The position numbers and the translations under genes are program-made. The notes below the pieces were generated by a model. It did no database searches and was not told the origin of the DNA. It saw only the letters and a list, made by a program, of their open reading frames with translations. From Pseudaminobacter soli (ex Li et al. 2025) (GTDB taxonomy: Bacteria; Pseudomonadota; Alphaproteobacteria; Rhizobiales; Rhizobiaceae), in contig NZ_JARXVF010000007.1 in NCBI RefSeq assembly GCF_029892515.1, positions 62,001 through 126,000 of the forward strand: a stretch of DNA of 64,000 nt. Reading direction: 5' to 3'. Below, one piece after another: positions 34,429 to 42,878 of this stretch. The number at the start of each line of letters is the position of its first letter. Position 1 is the first letter of the stretch.

Positions 34429-36048
34429 ATGAAGACTTGGGACGCCATTATCATCGGCGCCGGGCACAACGGGCTCGTCAATGCCTGCTACCTCCAGCGC
34501 GCTGGGCTCGACGTGCTCGTGGTGGAGAAGAACGACTGGATCGGCGGCGCGGCCACTAGCCGCTCGCTCACGCCGGGCTTCCTCTACTCCAACTGTTCCT
34601 ATGTCTGCTCGCTGTTCCGGCCCGAGATCATGCGCGACCTCGAGCTGCCTCGCTTCGGCCTGCAGGTCATCTCCTATGAGGGCGGCGCGGTGTTCACGCG
34701 CGATGGCGACTATCTCGCCAACTACCGCGACCACCACGCCCATCGCCGCGAATTCGCGCGTTTTTCCGCCCGCGATGCAGAAGCGTACGACCGCTACGCC
34801 CGTGATGTGACGCGCCAGTGCCGCTTCATCCAGCCGCTTTTGATGCGCACTGCCCCCGATCCGACCAGTTTTCGCCCCCGCGACATCGGCGAGCTCATCT
34901 ATCTCGGCAAGAAATTCGCCAGGCTCAGCGCTGCTGAAATGGCCGACACGCTGCGCTTCTGGACCATGTCGATCTCCGACTTCCTCGACGAATATTTCGA
35001 GACCGACGTCATCAAGGCCAATTTCGCGCTCTCGGGCATCATCGGCACAGCACTCGGCCCCATGTCGCCCGGTACGGCCTATGTGCTGCTGCACCACTAT
35101 ATGGGCGAAGTGGACGGCTCGGTCGGCGCCTGGGGCTATGCGCGCGGCGGCATGGGTGCCGTCACCAAGGCCCTGGCCGACAGCTTTCGCGCGTCCGGCG
35201 GCACCATCCGCACCGGGGCGGAAGTGGAACAGGTGCTGGTCAAGAACGGCAAGGCGCGCGGGCTGGTTCTGGCCGATGGCGAAGAGATTTCCGGCAAGCT
35301 CGTCGTCTCCAATGCCGACGTCAAGCGCACCTTCCTGAAGCTCGTCGAGGAGAGGGAACTGCCAGGCACGTTCCTGCGCCGCGTCAAGAACTTCAAGATG
35401 CGCGGCTCGTCGGGCAAGGTGAACATCGCACTGGATTCCATGCCCGAATTCCCCGCGCTGCCCAAGGATTCGCCCTGCTATCGCGGCGACATGCATTTTA
35501 CCGACTCGGTCGAGCGCATGGAGCGCGGCTATGACGACTGGAAGGCCGGGCGCTGGTCGGCCGATCCCTTCCTCGACATGATGATGCCCACCATGCTCGA
35601 TCCGACCATGGCCCCGCCGGGCAAGCATTTCATGAGCTGCTTCGTGCAATATTGCCCGCCCAAGGTGGAAGGCCGCGACTGGACCGACGCCGACCGCGAC
35701 GCCTTCGCCGAAACGGTCGTCTCGCAGATCGCCGACTATTCGCCGGGCTTCCGCGACCGCATCGTACACATGGAAGTCCGCACGCCGCGCGAGCTGGAGG
35801 CCGAGGTCGGCCTCACCGAGGGCAACATCTTCCAGGGCGAGCTGACCTTCGACCAGCTGCTGTTCAACCGCCCGGTGCCCGGCTACGCGCAATATCGCTC
35901 GCCCATCGACGGCCTCTACATCTGCGGCTCATCCACCCATCCCGGCGGCGGTGTCATGGGGGCGCCCGGCCGCAACGCCGCAAACGAAATCCTGCGCGAC
36001 CTCTCGCGCGACACCAAGCATATGAGCCCGGCCCATGACGTCATTTGA
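34429..36048 (+). CDS. CrtI-like FAD-dependent oxidoreductase A
   Basis: A 539-residue flavoprotein of the phytoene desaturase/NAD(P)-FAD oxidoreductase type. The FAD fold is AIIIGAGHNGLVNACYL (Gly10, 12, 15), with VVEKNDWIGGAATS after it. The C-terminal FAD contact is YICGSSTHPGGGVMGAPGRNAANEI. No carotenoid genes are nearby, so the name of the family should not be taken as its function. It probably oxidises an amine or related intermediate. It overlaps oxidoreductase B by 14 bases. ATG 34429 follows GCGGGAACCGG and matches the usual N-terminus. Confidence 0.9.
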   Translation: MKTWDAIIIGAGHNGLVNACYLQRAGLDVLVVEKNDWIGGAATSRSLTPGFLYSNCSYVCSLFRPEIMRDLELPRFGLQVISYEGGAVFTRDGDYLANYRDHHAHRREFARFSARDAEAYDRYARDVTRQCRFIQPLLMRTAPDPTSFRPRDIGELIYLGKKFARLSAAEMADTLRFWTMSISDFLDEYFETDVIKANFALSGIIGTALGPMSPGTAYVLLHHYMGEVDGSVGAWGYARGGMGAVTKALADSFRASGGTIRTGAEVEQVLVKNGKARGLVLADGEEISGKLVVSNADVKRTFLKLVEERELPGTFLRRVKNFKMRGSSGKVNIALDSMPEFPALPKDSPCYRGDMHFTDSVERMERGYDDWKAGRWSADPFLDMMMPTMLDPTMAPPGKHFMSCFVQYCPPKVEGRDWTDADRDAFAETVVSQIADYSPGFRDRIVHMEVRTPRELEAEVGLTEGNIFQGELTFDQLLFNRPVPGYAQYRSPIDGLYICGSSTHPGGGVMGAPGRNAANEILRDLSRDTKHMSPAHDVI

Positions 36049-37591
36049 TGCAATCGTCATCGGCGGCGGCCACAACGGTCTTGTCGCCGCAACGACCCTG
36101 GCAAAAAGCGGACGCAAGGTGCTGGTGCTGGAAGCCGCCGGCGACATCGGCGGCGCGGCCCGCACCGAAGAGTTTGCGCCCGGCTTCCGCGCCTCGCCCG
36201 CCCACCTGCTCAACCGCCTGCATCCCGAAGTGGTGAAATCGCTGGAGCTGGAGCGCCATGGCCTCGCCTTCGGCCCGATAGCGCCGAGCGTTGCGCTCTC
36301 GCGCGACGGCAAGCCGCTCACGCTGCATGGCGCCTATGGCGAAAGCCTCTCCGGCGCCTCGGCCTCGGAGGCAGCGGCCTGGCAGGAATTGCGGGCCCAG
36401 CTGTTGCGCTATGCCAGCATCCTGAAGCCGCTGCTCACGCGCCGTCCGCCCGACCTCGGCAACATGTCGCTGATGGAGACATCGGCCTTCGCCATGACCG
36501 GCCTGTCGCTGCGCCGGCTCGGTAAGGAGGACATGCGCGACTTCCTGCGCATGCTGCTGATGAACGTTTCGGACGTTGCCGACGAGCATCTGGAGGACGA
36601 CCGGTTGAAGGGCCTGCTCGCCTTCGACGCCACTCTCGGTAGCCATCTCGGCCCGCGCTCGCCTACCTCGCTGCTCGGCCTCTACTATCGCCTTGCCGGC
36701 GGGATCGGCGGCCAGCCAGGCGCGCAGGCGCTGCCCGTAGGCGGCATGGGCGCGGTGGTCGCTTCCATCCTGCGCGCGGCAAAGACTGCCGGCGTCAGCA
36801 TCCGCGCCGATGCGCCGGTGGCAAAAATCCTCGTCGAAAAGGGTCGCGCCACGGGCGTCGCCCTCGACAGCGGCGAGGAAATCCGCGCCCGCACGGTGGT
36901 CTCGGCCATCAACCCGCGCAGCACCTTTTTGGAGCTAGTCGGCACGCGCGAAATCGACACAGGCTTCGTCCGGCGGGTAAACAATATCCGCATGAAGGGC
37001 GATGCGGCGAAGCTGCATCTTGCGCTCGACCGGCCGCCGGAATTTTCCGGCGTCGATGCCGCCGGCCACCGCGGCCGCCTGGTGATTGCGCCTTCCTCCG
37101 ACCATGTCGAACGCGCCTTCAATCCCGCCAAATATGGCGAGTTTTCTCCCGAGCCGGTGATGGAGATCACCCTGCCCAGCCTATCCGACCCCACGCTCGC
37201 GCCAAGCGGCGCCTGCGTGCTCTCGGCCGTCGTGCAATATGCGCCCTATGGGCTGAAGGAAGGCTGGGAGGCCGGCAAGCCGAAGTTTCTGGCCGCCATC
37301 ATGGCCCAGCTCGAGCTTTACGCGCCGGGCATCGGCAAGCTGGTGCGTCATGCCGAACTGCTGACGCCCGCCGACCTCGAAGCCCGCTACCGTATGCCCG
37401 GTGGCCACTGGCACCATGGCGAGCTGCAGGCCGACCAGATGATGATGTCGCGCCCCGCCTTCGGCGCAGCCGGTTACGATACGCCCGTCGACGGGCTGTT
37501 CCTGTGCGGCGCCGGCTCGCATCCGGGCGGCGGCATTTCCGGTGTGCCGGGCCTAAACGCGGCGCGGCGGATCATCGAGATGAGGGGCTGA
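36035..37591 (+). CDS. CrtI-like FAD-dependent oxidoreductase B
   Basis: A 518-residue paralogue of oxidoreductase A, with FAD motif AIVIGGGHNGLVAATTL, LEAAGDIGGAART, and the C-terminal LFLCGAGSHPGGGISGVPGLNAAR. The start lies 14 bases inside the preceding gene, so the two are translationally coupled and may form a heterodimer. It is followed 3 bases later by the GcvT-like gene. Function within the pathway is unknown; both could act in sequence on one substrate. Confidence 0.9.
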   Translation: MTSFDAIVIGGGHNGLVAATTLAKSGRKVLVLEAAGDIGGAARTEEFAPGFRASPAHLLNRLHPEVVKSLELERHGLAFGPIAPSVALSRDGKPLTLHGAYGESLSGASASEAAAWQELRAQLLRYASILKPLLTRRPPDLGNMSLMETSAFAMTGLSLRRLGKEDMRDFLRMLLMNVSDVADEHLEDDRLKGLLAFDATLGSHLGPRSPTSLLGLYYRLAGGIGGQPGAQALPVGGMGAVVASILRAAKTAGVSIRADAPVAKILVEKGRATGVALDSGEEIRARTVVSAINPRSTFLELVGTREIDTGFVRRVNNIRMKGDAAKLHLALDRPPEFSGVDAAGHRGRLVIAPSSDHVERAFNPAKYGEFSPEPVMEITLPSLSDPTLAPSGACVLSAVVQYAPYGLKEGWEAGKPKFLAAIMAQLELYAPGIGKLVRHAELLTPADLEARYRMPGGHWHHGELQADQMMMSRPAFGAAGYDTPVDGLFLCGAGSHPGGGISGVPGLNAARRIIEMRG

Positions 37592-37593
37592 GC

Positions 37594-38847
37594 ATGTCAA
37601 AGACGGCCGTAAAACCCGTGGCTGAGCAGCCGACGATCCGACCTGCTCACACCCCCGCCCAGCTGCACTTCCGCACATTGCGCCTCGATACGCCGTTTCA
37701 GCCGCGCATCGACGCGCTGATGAAGACCAATGACTGGTATGACTGGGGCGGCTACCGCGCGCCTGCCTCGCTATGGGACGAGGAGCTGGAATATTTCGCG
37801 ATCCGTAGCCAGTCGGCACTGTTCGACATCTCGCCGATGACGAAATACCGGATCGAGGGGCCGGACGCAGAAAGCTTTCTCAACCGACTTACGCTCCGCG
37901 ATGTGACGAAGCTCAAGCCCGGCCGCGTCCACTACACCGCCTGGTGTGACGATGCCGGCCATGTGCTCGACGACGGCACGCTCTTCCTCCTCGCGCCGAA
38001 CCGTTTCAGGCTCTGCTGCCAGGAGCGCCATCTGCCCTGGCTGCTCGACAGCGCCATCGGCTTCGCCGTCACCGTCTCCGAGGAAACCGAAGCGGTCGCC
38101 GCGCTCGCCCTGCAGGGCCCGACTTCCTTCGCGATCCTGCGCGAGGCCGGTTTCGAAGGCGTGGAGCGCCTAAGGATTTTCGACCTTGCCGAATTCCCGC
38201 ATGAGGACGGCAGCGTCACCATCTCGCGCACCGGTTTTACGGGCGATCTGGGTTACGAGCTCTTCGTCGAAACGCGTCTCGCGCTCAGCCTGTGGGACCG
38301 CCTCTGGCTGGCGGGCGAGCTGCGTGGCATCCGCGCCATCGGCTACACCGCGCTCAACCGCGCGCGGCTGGAGGCCGGGCTGATCGTCGCCAATGCCGAT
38401 TTCGTCACCGCCGAACATGCCATCCGGGCCGACCGCGTGCGGATGCCCGACGAGATCGGGCTGGGCTTCATGGTCGATCTGGAAAAGGGCCATTTCAACG
38501 GCCGCCGCGCCATCGTCGAAGCGCGCGCGAAGGGTAAGCTGCAGCATGTCCTGGTCGGGCTGGAGATCGAGGGCAACATTCCCGCCGAGCACGCCATCGT
38601 CTATCATCGCAAGAAGAAGGAGGTCGGGCTCGTCAGCGCGGCCATCTGGTCGCCCATGGCCAAGCGCAACATCGCGCTGGCAAGTCTCGCCCGGCCCTAT
38701 GGCGATGCGATTACGGACGACCTCTGGGTCGAGATCTATGCCATGCGTGAGCTGAAATACGAGCGGCTGATGAAGCGGGCAAAGGTGGTGGCGCGGCCCT
38801 TCGTAAAACTCGACCGCCGCACCGCGAGCCCGCCTGCGGAGTTCTGA
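37594..38847 (+). CDS. GcvT-like aminomethyltransferase / folate-dependent demethylase
   Basis: A 418-residue protein of the GcvT/DmdA superfamily. Visible family motifs are LFDISPMTKYRIEGPDAESFLNRL near residue 90, the central ISRTGFTGDLGYELFV, and the late IGLGFMVDLEKGHFNGR. GcvT proteins transfer a one-carbon unit from an amine to tetrahydrofolate, and relatives demethylate DMSP, dimethylglycine or sarcosine. Placed 3 bases after two amine-type flavoproteins and under the same operator, it suggests tetrahydrofolate-coupled N-demethylation. It is not a glycine-cleavage T protein: no gcvH or gcvP is near. Confidence 0.9.
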   Translation: MSKTAVKPVAEQPTIRPAHTPAQLHFRTLRLDTPFQPRIDALMKTNDWYDWGGYRAPASLWDEELEYFAIRSQSALFDISPMTKYRIEGPDAESFLNRLTLRDVTKLKPGRVHYTAWCDDAGHVLDDGTLFLLAPNRFRLCCQERHLPWLLDSAIGFAVTVSEETEAVAALALQGPTSFAILREAGFEGVERLRIFDLAEFPHEDGSVTISRTGFTGDLGYELFVETRLALSLWDRLWLAGELRGIRAIGYTALNRARLEAGLIVANADFVTAEHAIRADRVRMPDEIGLGFMVDLEKGHFNGRRAIVEARAKGKLQHVLVGLEIEGNIPAEHAIVYHRKKKEVGLVSAAIWSPMAKRNIALASLARPYGDAITDDLWVEIYAMRELKYERLMKRAKVVARPFVKLDRRTASPPAEF

Positions 38848-38849
38848 GC

Positions 38850-39089
38850 ATGACCGATGCCGAATTCGCCGAACAGTGGCGGCTCGTAAACACGCCGCTG
38901 GGCGAAGAATGGTCCGGCCGCACCCGCTATGCGGCGGCGATGTGGTTTCACAAGCGCGGCGACATGGATGCCGAGACGCTTGAAGTCTACCGCATCTGCT
39001 CGCGGCTGGACTCGACAGATCCGCTGCCGATCATCCGCGACCGCGGCGTGGGCAAGGATTGGCTGAAAAAAATGGAGGCGCAGCGATAG
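38850..39089 (+). CDS. Small conserved-looking hypothetical protein (79 aa)
   Basis: A 79-residue acidic/basic mixed protein that starts 3 bases after the GcvT-like stop, so it is the last gene of this operon. It is helical in appearance (FAEQWRLVNTPLGEEW, AAAMWFHKRGDMDAETLEVYRI) with no membrane segment, signal or metal motif. No family is recognised. Its position suggests a small accessory subunit or pathway factor, which is inference only. Confidence 0.7.
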   Translation: MTDAEFAEQWRLVNTPLGEEWSGRTRYAAAMWFHKRGDMDAETLEVYRICSRLDSTDPLPIIRDRGVGKDWLKKMEAQR

Positions 39090-39117
39090 CGCCGCGCCCC
39101 GCGGTCTCAAGGGAAAA

Positions 39118-39417
39118 TCAGCCCTGCAGCACATCCGCCCATTCGGGATGGCGGCGGAATTGCGCGTTGGCAAAGGGGCAGAGCGGAATGATCTTCTTGC
39201 CGGCAGCGCGCGCATCCTCGACCGCCCGCGTCACCAGCCGCAGCCCCGCGCCCTGCCCGCGAAAAGCGTCCGGCACCTCGGTATGATCGATGATGATCCG
39301 GTGTTCGCCGATGCGGGTGAAGGTCATCTCCGCCTCGGCGCCGCCTGGCTCGCGCAGCACATAGCGCCCCTTGGAGCCGTTATCCTCGAGTTCGATTTCA
39401 GCTAGGTTCTCAATCAC
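39118..39417 (-). CDS. Small GNAT-type N-acetyltransferase (YjdJ-like)
   Basis: A 99-residue single-domain protein with the short GNAT core: IIIDHTEVPDAFRGQGAGLRLVTRAVEDARAAGKKIIPLCPFANAQFRRHPEW. The RGQGAG acetyl-CoA loop is intact, and the CPFA..F..HPE ending is typical of the short YjdJ/GTLF3B-like group. Substrate unknown. Its ATG overlaps the stop of the hydrolase gene by 4 bases, so it is the third gene of the quinone-detoxification operon. Confidence 0.88.
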   Translation of the reverse strand: MIENLAEIELEDNGSKGRYVLREPGGAEAEMTFTRIGEHRIIIDHTEVPDAFRGQGAGLRLVTRAVEDARAAGKKIIPLCPFANAQFRRHPEWADVLQG

Positions 39418-40055
39418 GTCCGCACCTCCTGGCCTGCCTGTTCCAACCTGTAGGGCGCAAGAAAACCTCTTGCCGCAACAAGCTCGTTCTGTCGCATCTC
39501 GTGCCCACCTTCATGCCATTCGAGTGTGACATTGGCGCCGTTCGCACGCAAATAGCTGTCGAGCCGCGTGGTCAGCTCGGGCGGGCAGATCGGATCGCGC
39601 CGTCCGGCGGTGATCAGGATCCGTTTGCCCGCCAGGCTGCCCTTCACCTCGGGTTCGAACGGGATCAGCGGATGCATCAGGATCGCCGCGTCGAACAGCT
39701 CCGGCTCGGCAAAGAGCAGCGAGGCAAGAATGTTTGCCCCGTTCGAAAAGCCGATGCCGATCACCGAAGACGGCTTGGCCTCGGCGACATGCGCCTTTAC
39801 GAAATTCGCCATCTTGGCCGTGCGGGCGGCCAGGTCGGCCATGTCGTAGACGCCTTCGCCGGTGCGGCGGAAAAAGCGCGCCGCGCCATATTCGGAAACG
39901 TCGCCGCGCGGCGAGATCGCGGCCACGCCCGGCAACAGGTCGAGCGCAAGGCCGAGCATCTGGTTTTCATTGCCGCCGGTGCCGTGGAAGAGGAAGAGCT
40001 CCGGGCCGTTCTTCTTGCCGGGCAACTGCGTGTAGATGTAGCTGTCCTTGGACAT
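39414..40055 (-). CDS. Alpha/beta hydrolase, carboxylesterase (MhqD-like)
   Basis: A 213-residue serine hydrolase with oxyanion-hole FLFHGTGGNENQM, nucleophile Ser104 in GFSNGANI, acid in GRRDPICPPE and catalytic His in HEGGHEM. These are the phospholipase/carboxylesterase features of MhqD. It lies between the ring-cleaving dioxygenase and the GNAT gene on the same strand. In Bacillus the MhqO dioxygenase and MhqD hydrolase act together in resistance to hydroquinones; the same pairing here suggests the same role. Confidence 0.9.
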   Translation of the reverse strand: MSKDSYIYTQLPGKKNGPELFLFHGTGGNENQMLGLALDLLPGVAAISPRGDVSEYGAARFFRRTGEGVYDMADLAARTAKMANFVKAHVAEAKPSSVIGIGFSNGANILASLLFAEPELFDAAILMHPLIPFEPEVKGSLAGKRILITAGRRDPICPPELTTRLDSYLRANGANVTLEWHEGGHEMRQNELVAARGFLAPYRLEQAGQEVRT

Positions 40056-40121
40056 TGTGGCCTCCTTGCCTGATCGGTTCTAGGGGCCGGCGGCGAAGGG
40101 TTCGCCACCGGCCGGGGATCG

Positions 40122-41054
40122 TCAGTCGGCGAGCGGCTGCAGGTTCTTCTCCAGCCACGGGCGCAGATGCGCATGCTGGGCCGGCAGCTTCAGCGCCTCG
40201 CCGAGATGGGCGGTGTCCTCGTCGCGGTCGAAGCCGGGCTCGTGGGTCGCCACCTCGAACAGCACGCCGCCGGGCGTCCGGAAATAGATCGCCCAGAAGT
40301 AGTCGCGATCGATCACCGGCGTCACCTGATAGCCCGTGTCCATCAGCGCCTTGCGCACCTCGAGCTGCTTGGCGCGGTTCTCCACCGCGAAGGCGACATG
40401 GTGCACCGAGCCGGCGCCGAGGTCGCCATAGGAAACGCCCGGCAGGGTCTCGATGTCGACGAAGTCGGCACCGTTGCCGTCCTTCACGGCGAACCGCTTG
40501 ACGTTGCCCGCGGTGTCCACCGCCTCATAGCCCATGAACTTCAGCAGCTCCTCGGTCGCGCCGCCATCCTTCAGGCGCAGCGACACGGAATGGAAGCCGT
40601 GGATCGCGTCCTCGCCCGGCACGCCGCCCTTCAGCCATGGCAACCGCTTGTCATCCCTAACCTCGACGAGCGCAAAGCTGTCACCATCGGGCCCGTCGAA
40701 ATCGAGACGGTTTTGGCCGAACAGCGTCTCGCGCTTCAGGCCGGTCACGCCCTGCTCGGCAAAGTGCTTTTCCCAATAGGCAAGCGTGCCTTCGGGCACG
40801 GAAAAGATTGTCCTGCCGACCTCACCGGTGCCGGGGCGGCCCTTGCCGATATTCGGGAAGGGGAAATAGGTCATCACCGTTCCGGGCGTGCCAACCTCGT
40901 CGGCATAATAGAGATGGTAGACGTCGGGCGCGTCGAAATTCACCGTCTTCTTGACGCGACGCAGGCCGAGCTTGTGGGTGAAGAAATCGTTGTTCTGGCG
41001 CGCATCCTTGGCCATCGAGGTCACGTGATGCAGACCCTTGATCTGGTCGAGCAT
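40122..41054 (-). CDS. Ring-cleaving dioxygenase, glyoxalase fold (MhqO-like)
   Basis: A 310-residue metalloenzyme of two vicinal-oxygen-chelate repeats: the first begins GLHHVTSMAKDARQNNDFFTH (ligand His9/His10), the second IHGFHSVSLRL. Ligands also appear in VHHVAFAV and LFEVATHEPGF. This is the MhqO group, which opens hydroquinone-type rings in thiol-stress and quinone resistance. It is first in a three-gene operon with an MhqD-like hydrolase and a GNAT protein. No MarR-type MhqR regulator is seen beside it. Confidence 0.9.
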   Translation of the reverse strand: MLDQIKGLHHVTSMAKDARQNNDFFTHKLGLRRVKKTVNFDAPDVYHLYYADEVGTPGTVMTYFPFPNIGKGRPGTGEVGRTIFSVPEGTLAYWEKHFAEQGVTGLKRETLFGQNRLDFDGPDGDSFALVEVRDDKRLPWLKGGVPGEDAIHGFHSVSLRLKDGGATEELLKFMGYEAVDTAGNVKRFAVKDGNGADFVDIETLPGVSYGDLGAGSVHHVAFAVENRAKQLEVRKALMDTGYQVTPVIDRDYFWAIYFRTPGGVLFEVATHEPGFDRDEDTAHLGEALKLPAQHAHLRPWLEKNLQPLAD

Positions 41055-41265
41055 GTCCTTGTCCCTTTCTTCGTGCAGCCGCTGCTGCTTTCGTCGTCCT
41101 CATATGTCGGTCATCAGGGCGTTTGGGAAAGAGGCCGGTCACAGAATGGACTGTCTTCGATTATCGAACAATAACACAGGCATCGTTCACTGAACTTGCC
41201 GAACGGCCGCTTGCGCCATACCGAAAATTGGGCTCCAACTTCCGCACGCATGATGGGGGAAGCGC

Positions 41266-42810
41266 GTGGTACGCAAAGGCAATCGACCGAACATTCTTCT
41301 GATCACCTGCGACCAGTGGCGCGGCGAGTGCCTGTCGGCCGCCGGGCATGGTGTGGTGAAGACGCCCAACGCCGATGCGCTGGCCACCGAGGGCGTGCTG
41401 TTTCGCCGGCACTATGGCGGTGCGGCGCCCTGTTCGCCGGCGCGCGCCTGCCTCTACACGGGTCTCTACCAGATGAACAACCGTGTCTGTCGCAATGGCA
41501 CGCCGCTCGACGCTCGCCACGACAACATCGCGCTCGCCGCCCGCCGCCTCGGCTACGACCCGACGCTGTTCGGCTATACCGACGTCTCGCCTGACCCGAG
41601 GACGCTTGCACCTAACGACCCCTTCCTGCGCAGCTATGAGGGCGTGCTGCCCGGCTTTTCCATGCGCCAGCTGCTGCCCGAGCACCAGAAGCAGTGGCTC
41701 TCCTGGCTTTCCCAGCGCGGGATCGATACCGGCGCCGGCAGCCCGGACATCCACCGTCCCGCCACCGGCGTTGCCGGAGACGACGTGACCAACGCGCCGC
41801 CCGTCTATTCGAAGGACGAGACGCCGACGGCCTTCATCGCCGGCGAGTTCATCCGCTGGCTGGGCGAGCAGGAGAAGCAAAGCTGGTTCGCTCATCTCTC
41901 CTTCATCAGCCCGCACCCGCCCTTCATCGTGCCCGAACCCTACAACACGATGTACGACCCGGCCGACGGCCCGGCCTTCCGCCAGGCCGGCGACTGGCAG
42001 GAGGAAGCCGCAACGCACCCCTACCTCGCCTATGAATACGAACATCAGAAGCGCTCGAAATTCATCCCCGGCACCGAGGGCAAGGTGCGCGACTGGGGCG
42101 ATAAGAACTTCCGCGCCATCCGCGCGCTCTATTACGGCATGATCTCGGAAGTTGACGCCCAGTTCGGCCGTATCTGGGCCGCGCTGAAGGCCACCGGCGC
42201 ATGGGAAGACACGATCATCGTGCTGACGTCGGACCATGCCGAAATGATGGGCGACCACTTCATGCTCGGCAAAGGCGGCTTTTACGACCAGAGTTTTCAC
42301 ATCCCGCTGATCATCCGCGATCCAAGCCGCAAGGCGGCCTCGGGCACGCAAGTCGAACGCTTCACCGAAGCGGTGGACATCATGCCGACGCTTCTCGACC
42401 TGCTGGGCGAGGACGTGCCCGTCCATCTCGATGGAAACTCCCTAAAACCCTTCATTGAAGGAGAGGCGCCGGAGAACTGGCGCGACGCGGCACATTGGGA
42501 GTTCGACTTCCGCTCGGTTTCAAAAGGCACCGCCGAACGGCATTTCGGCATCGGCCCGCGCGACTGCAATCTCTCGGTCATCCGCGGCGAGCGTTTCAAA
42601 TATGTCCATTTCGGCGGCGGGCTGCCGCCACTGCTGTTCGATCTTCAGGAAGACCCCGGCGAGCTCGGCAACCTCGCCGACGACCCGGCCTTCGCCGGTG
42701 TGCGGCTCGAATTCGCAGAACGGCTGCTCGCCTGGCGCGCCCGCCATCTCGACCAGTCGCTGGCGCTGGTCGAACTCACCAACGAAGGCCCCCTCACCTA
42801 CAGGCCCTGA
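41266..42810 (+). CDS. Sulfatase-superfamily hydrolase, phosphonate monoester hydrolase-like
   Basis: A 514-residue enzyme of the alkaline phosphatase/sulfatase superfamily. The metal site begins with NILLITCDQWRGE, the nucleophile motif is C56-S-P-A-R (Cys converted to formylglycine), and TSDHAEMMGDHFMLGKGG holds further metal ligands. The overall pattern (LYTGLYQMNNR, PLDARHDNIALA, GYTDVSPDPRT) closely recalls the Rhizobium phosphonate monoester hydrolase/phosphodiesterase. It has no signal peptide, so it acts in the cytoplasm. The GTG start is supported by GGGGGA 6 bases upstream. Choline sulfatase or another phospho/sulfo-ester activity cannot be excluded. Confidence 0.88.
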   Translation: MVRKGNRPNILLITCDQWRGECLSAAGHGVVKTPNADALATEGVLFRRHYGGAAPCSPARACLYTGLYQMNNRVCRNGTPLDARHDNIALAARRLGYDPTLFGYTDVSPDPRTLAPNDPFLRSYEGVLPGFSMRQLLPEHQKQWLSWLSQRGIDTGAGSPDIHRPATGVAGDDVTNAPPVYSKDETPTAFIAGEFIRWLGEQEKQSWFAHLSFISPHPPFIVPEPYNTMYDPADGPAFRQAGDWQEEAATHPYLAYEYEHQKRSKFIPGTEGKVRDWGDKNFRAIRALYYGMISEVDAQFGRIWAALKATGAWEDTIIVLTSDHAEMMGDHFMLGKGGFYDQSFHIPLIIRDPSRKAASGTQVERFTEAVDIMPTLLDLLGEDVPVHLDGNSLKPFIEGEAPENWRDAAHWEFDFRSVSKGTAERHFGIGPRDCNLSVIRGERFKYVHFGGGLPPLLFDLQEDPGELGNLADDPAFAGVRLEFAERLLAWRARHLDQSLALVELTNEGPLTYRP

Positions 42811-42878
42811 TGCAGAAAGACCCGCGCCGTCGCCGGCACGAGTCCTCTTCGCCATTCACAACTTCGCCGTCGGCAACG

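Noticed and set aside
37594-38847. Glycine cleavage T protein
   Set aside because: GcvT-like, but no gcvH or gcvP nearby, and the operon consists of flavoproteins.
20000-39000. Carotenoid biosynthesis, suggested by two CrtI-like proteins
   Set aside because: No crtB, crtE or crtY is present; neighbours concern amine transport and oxidation.
41185-41195. Short dyad GTTCACTGAAC between the dioxygenase operon and the sulfatase-like gene
   Set aside because: Only 5-bp arms; it does not fit the BetI-like pattern and could be chance.
41161-42426. 421-codon minus-strand open frame
   Set aside because: Antisense to the sulfatase-superfamily gene with its CSPAR and metal motifs.
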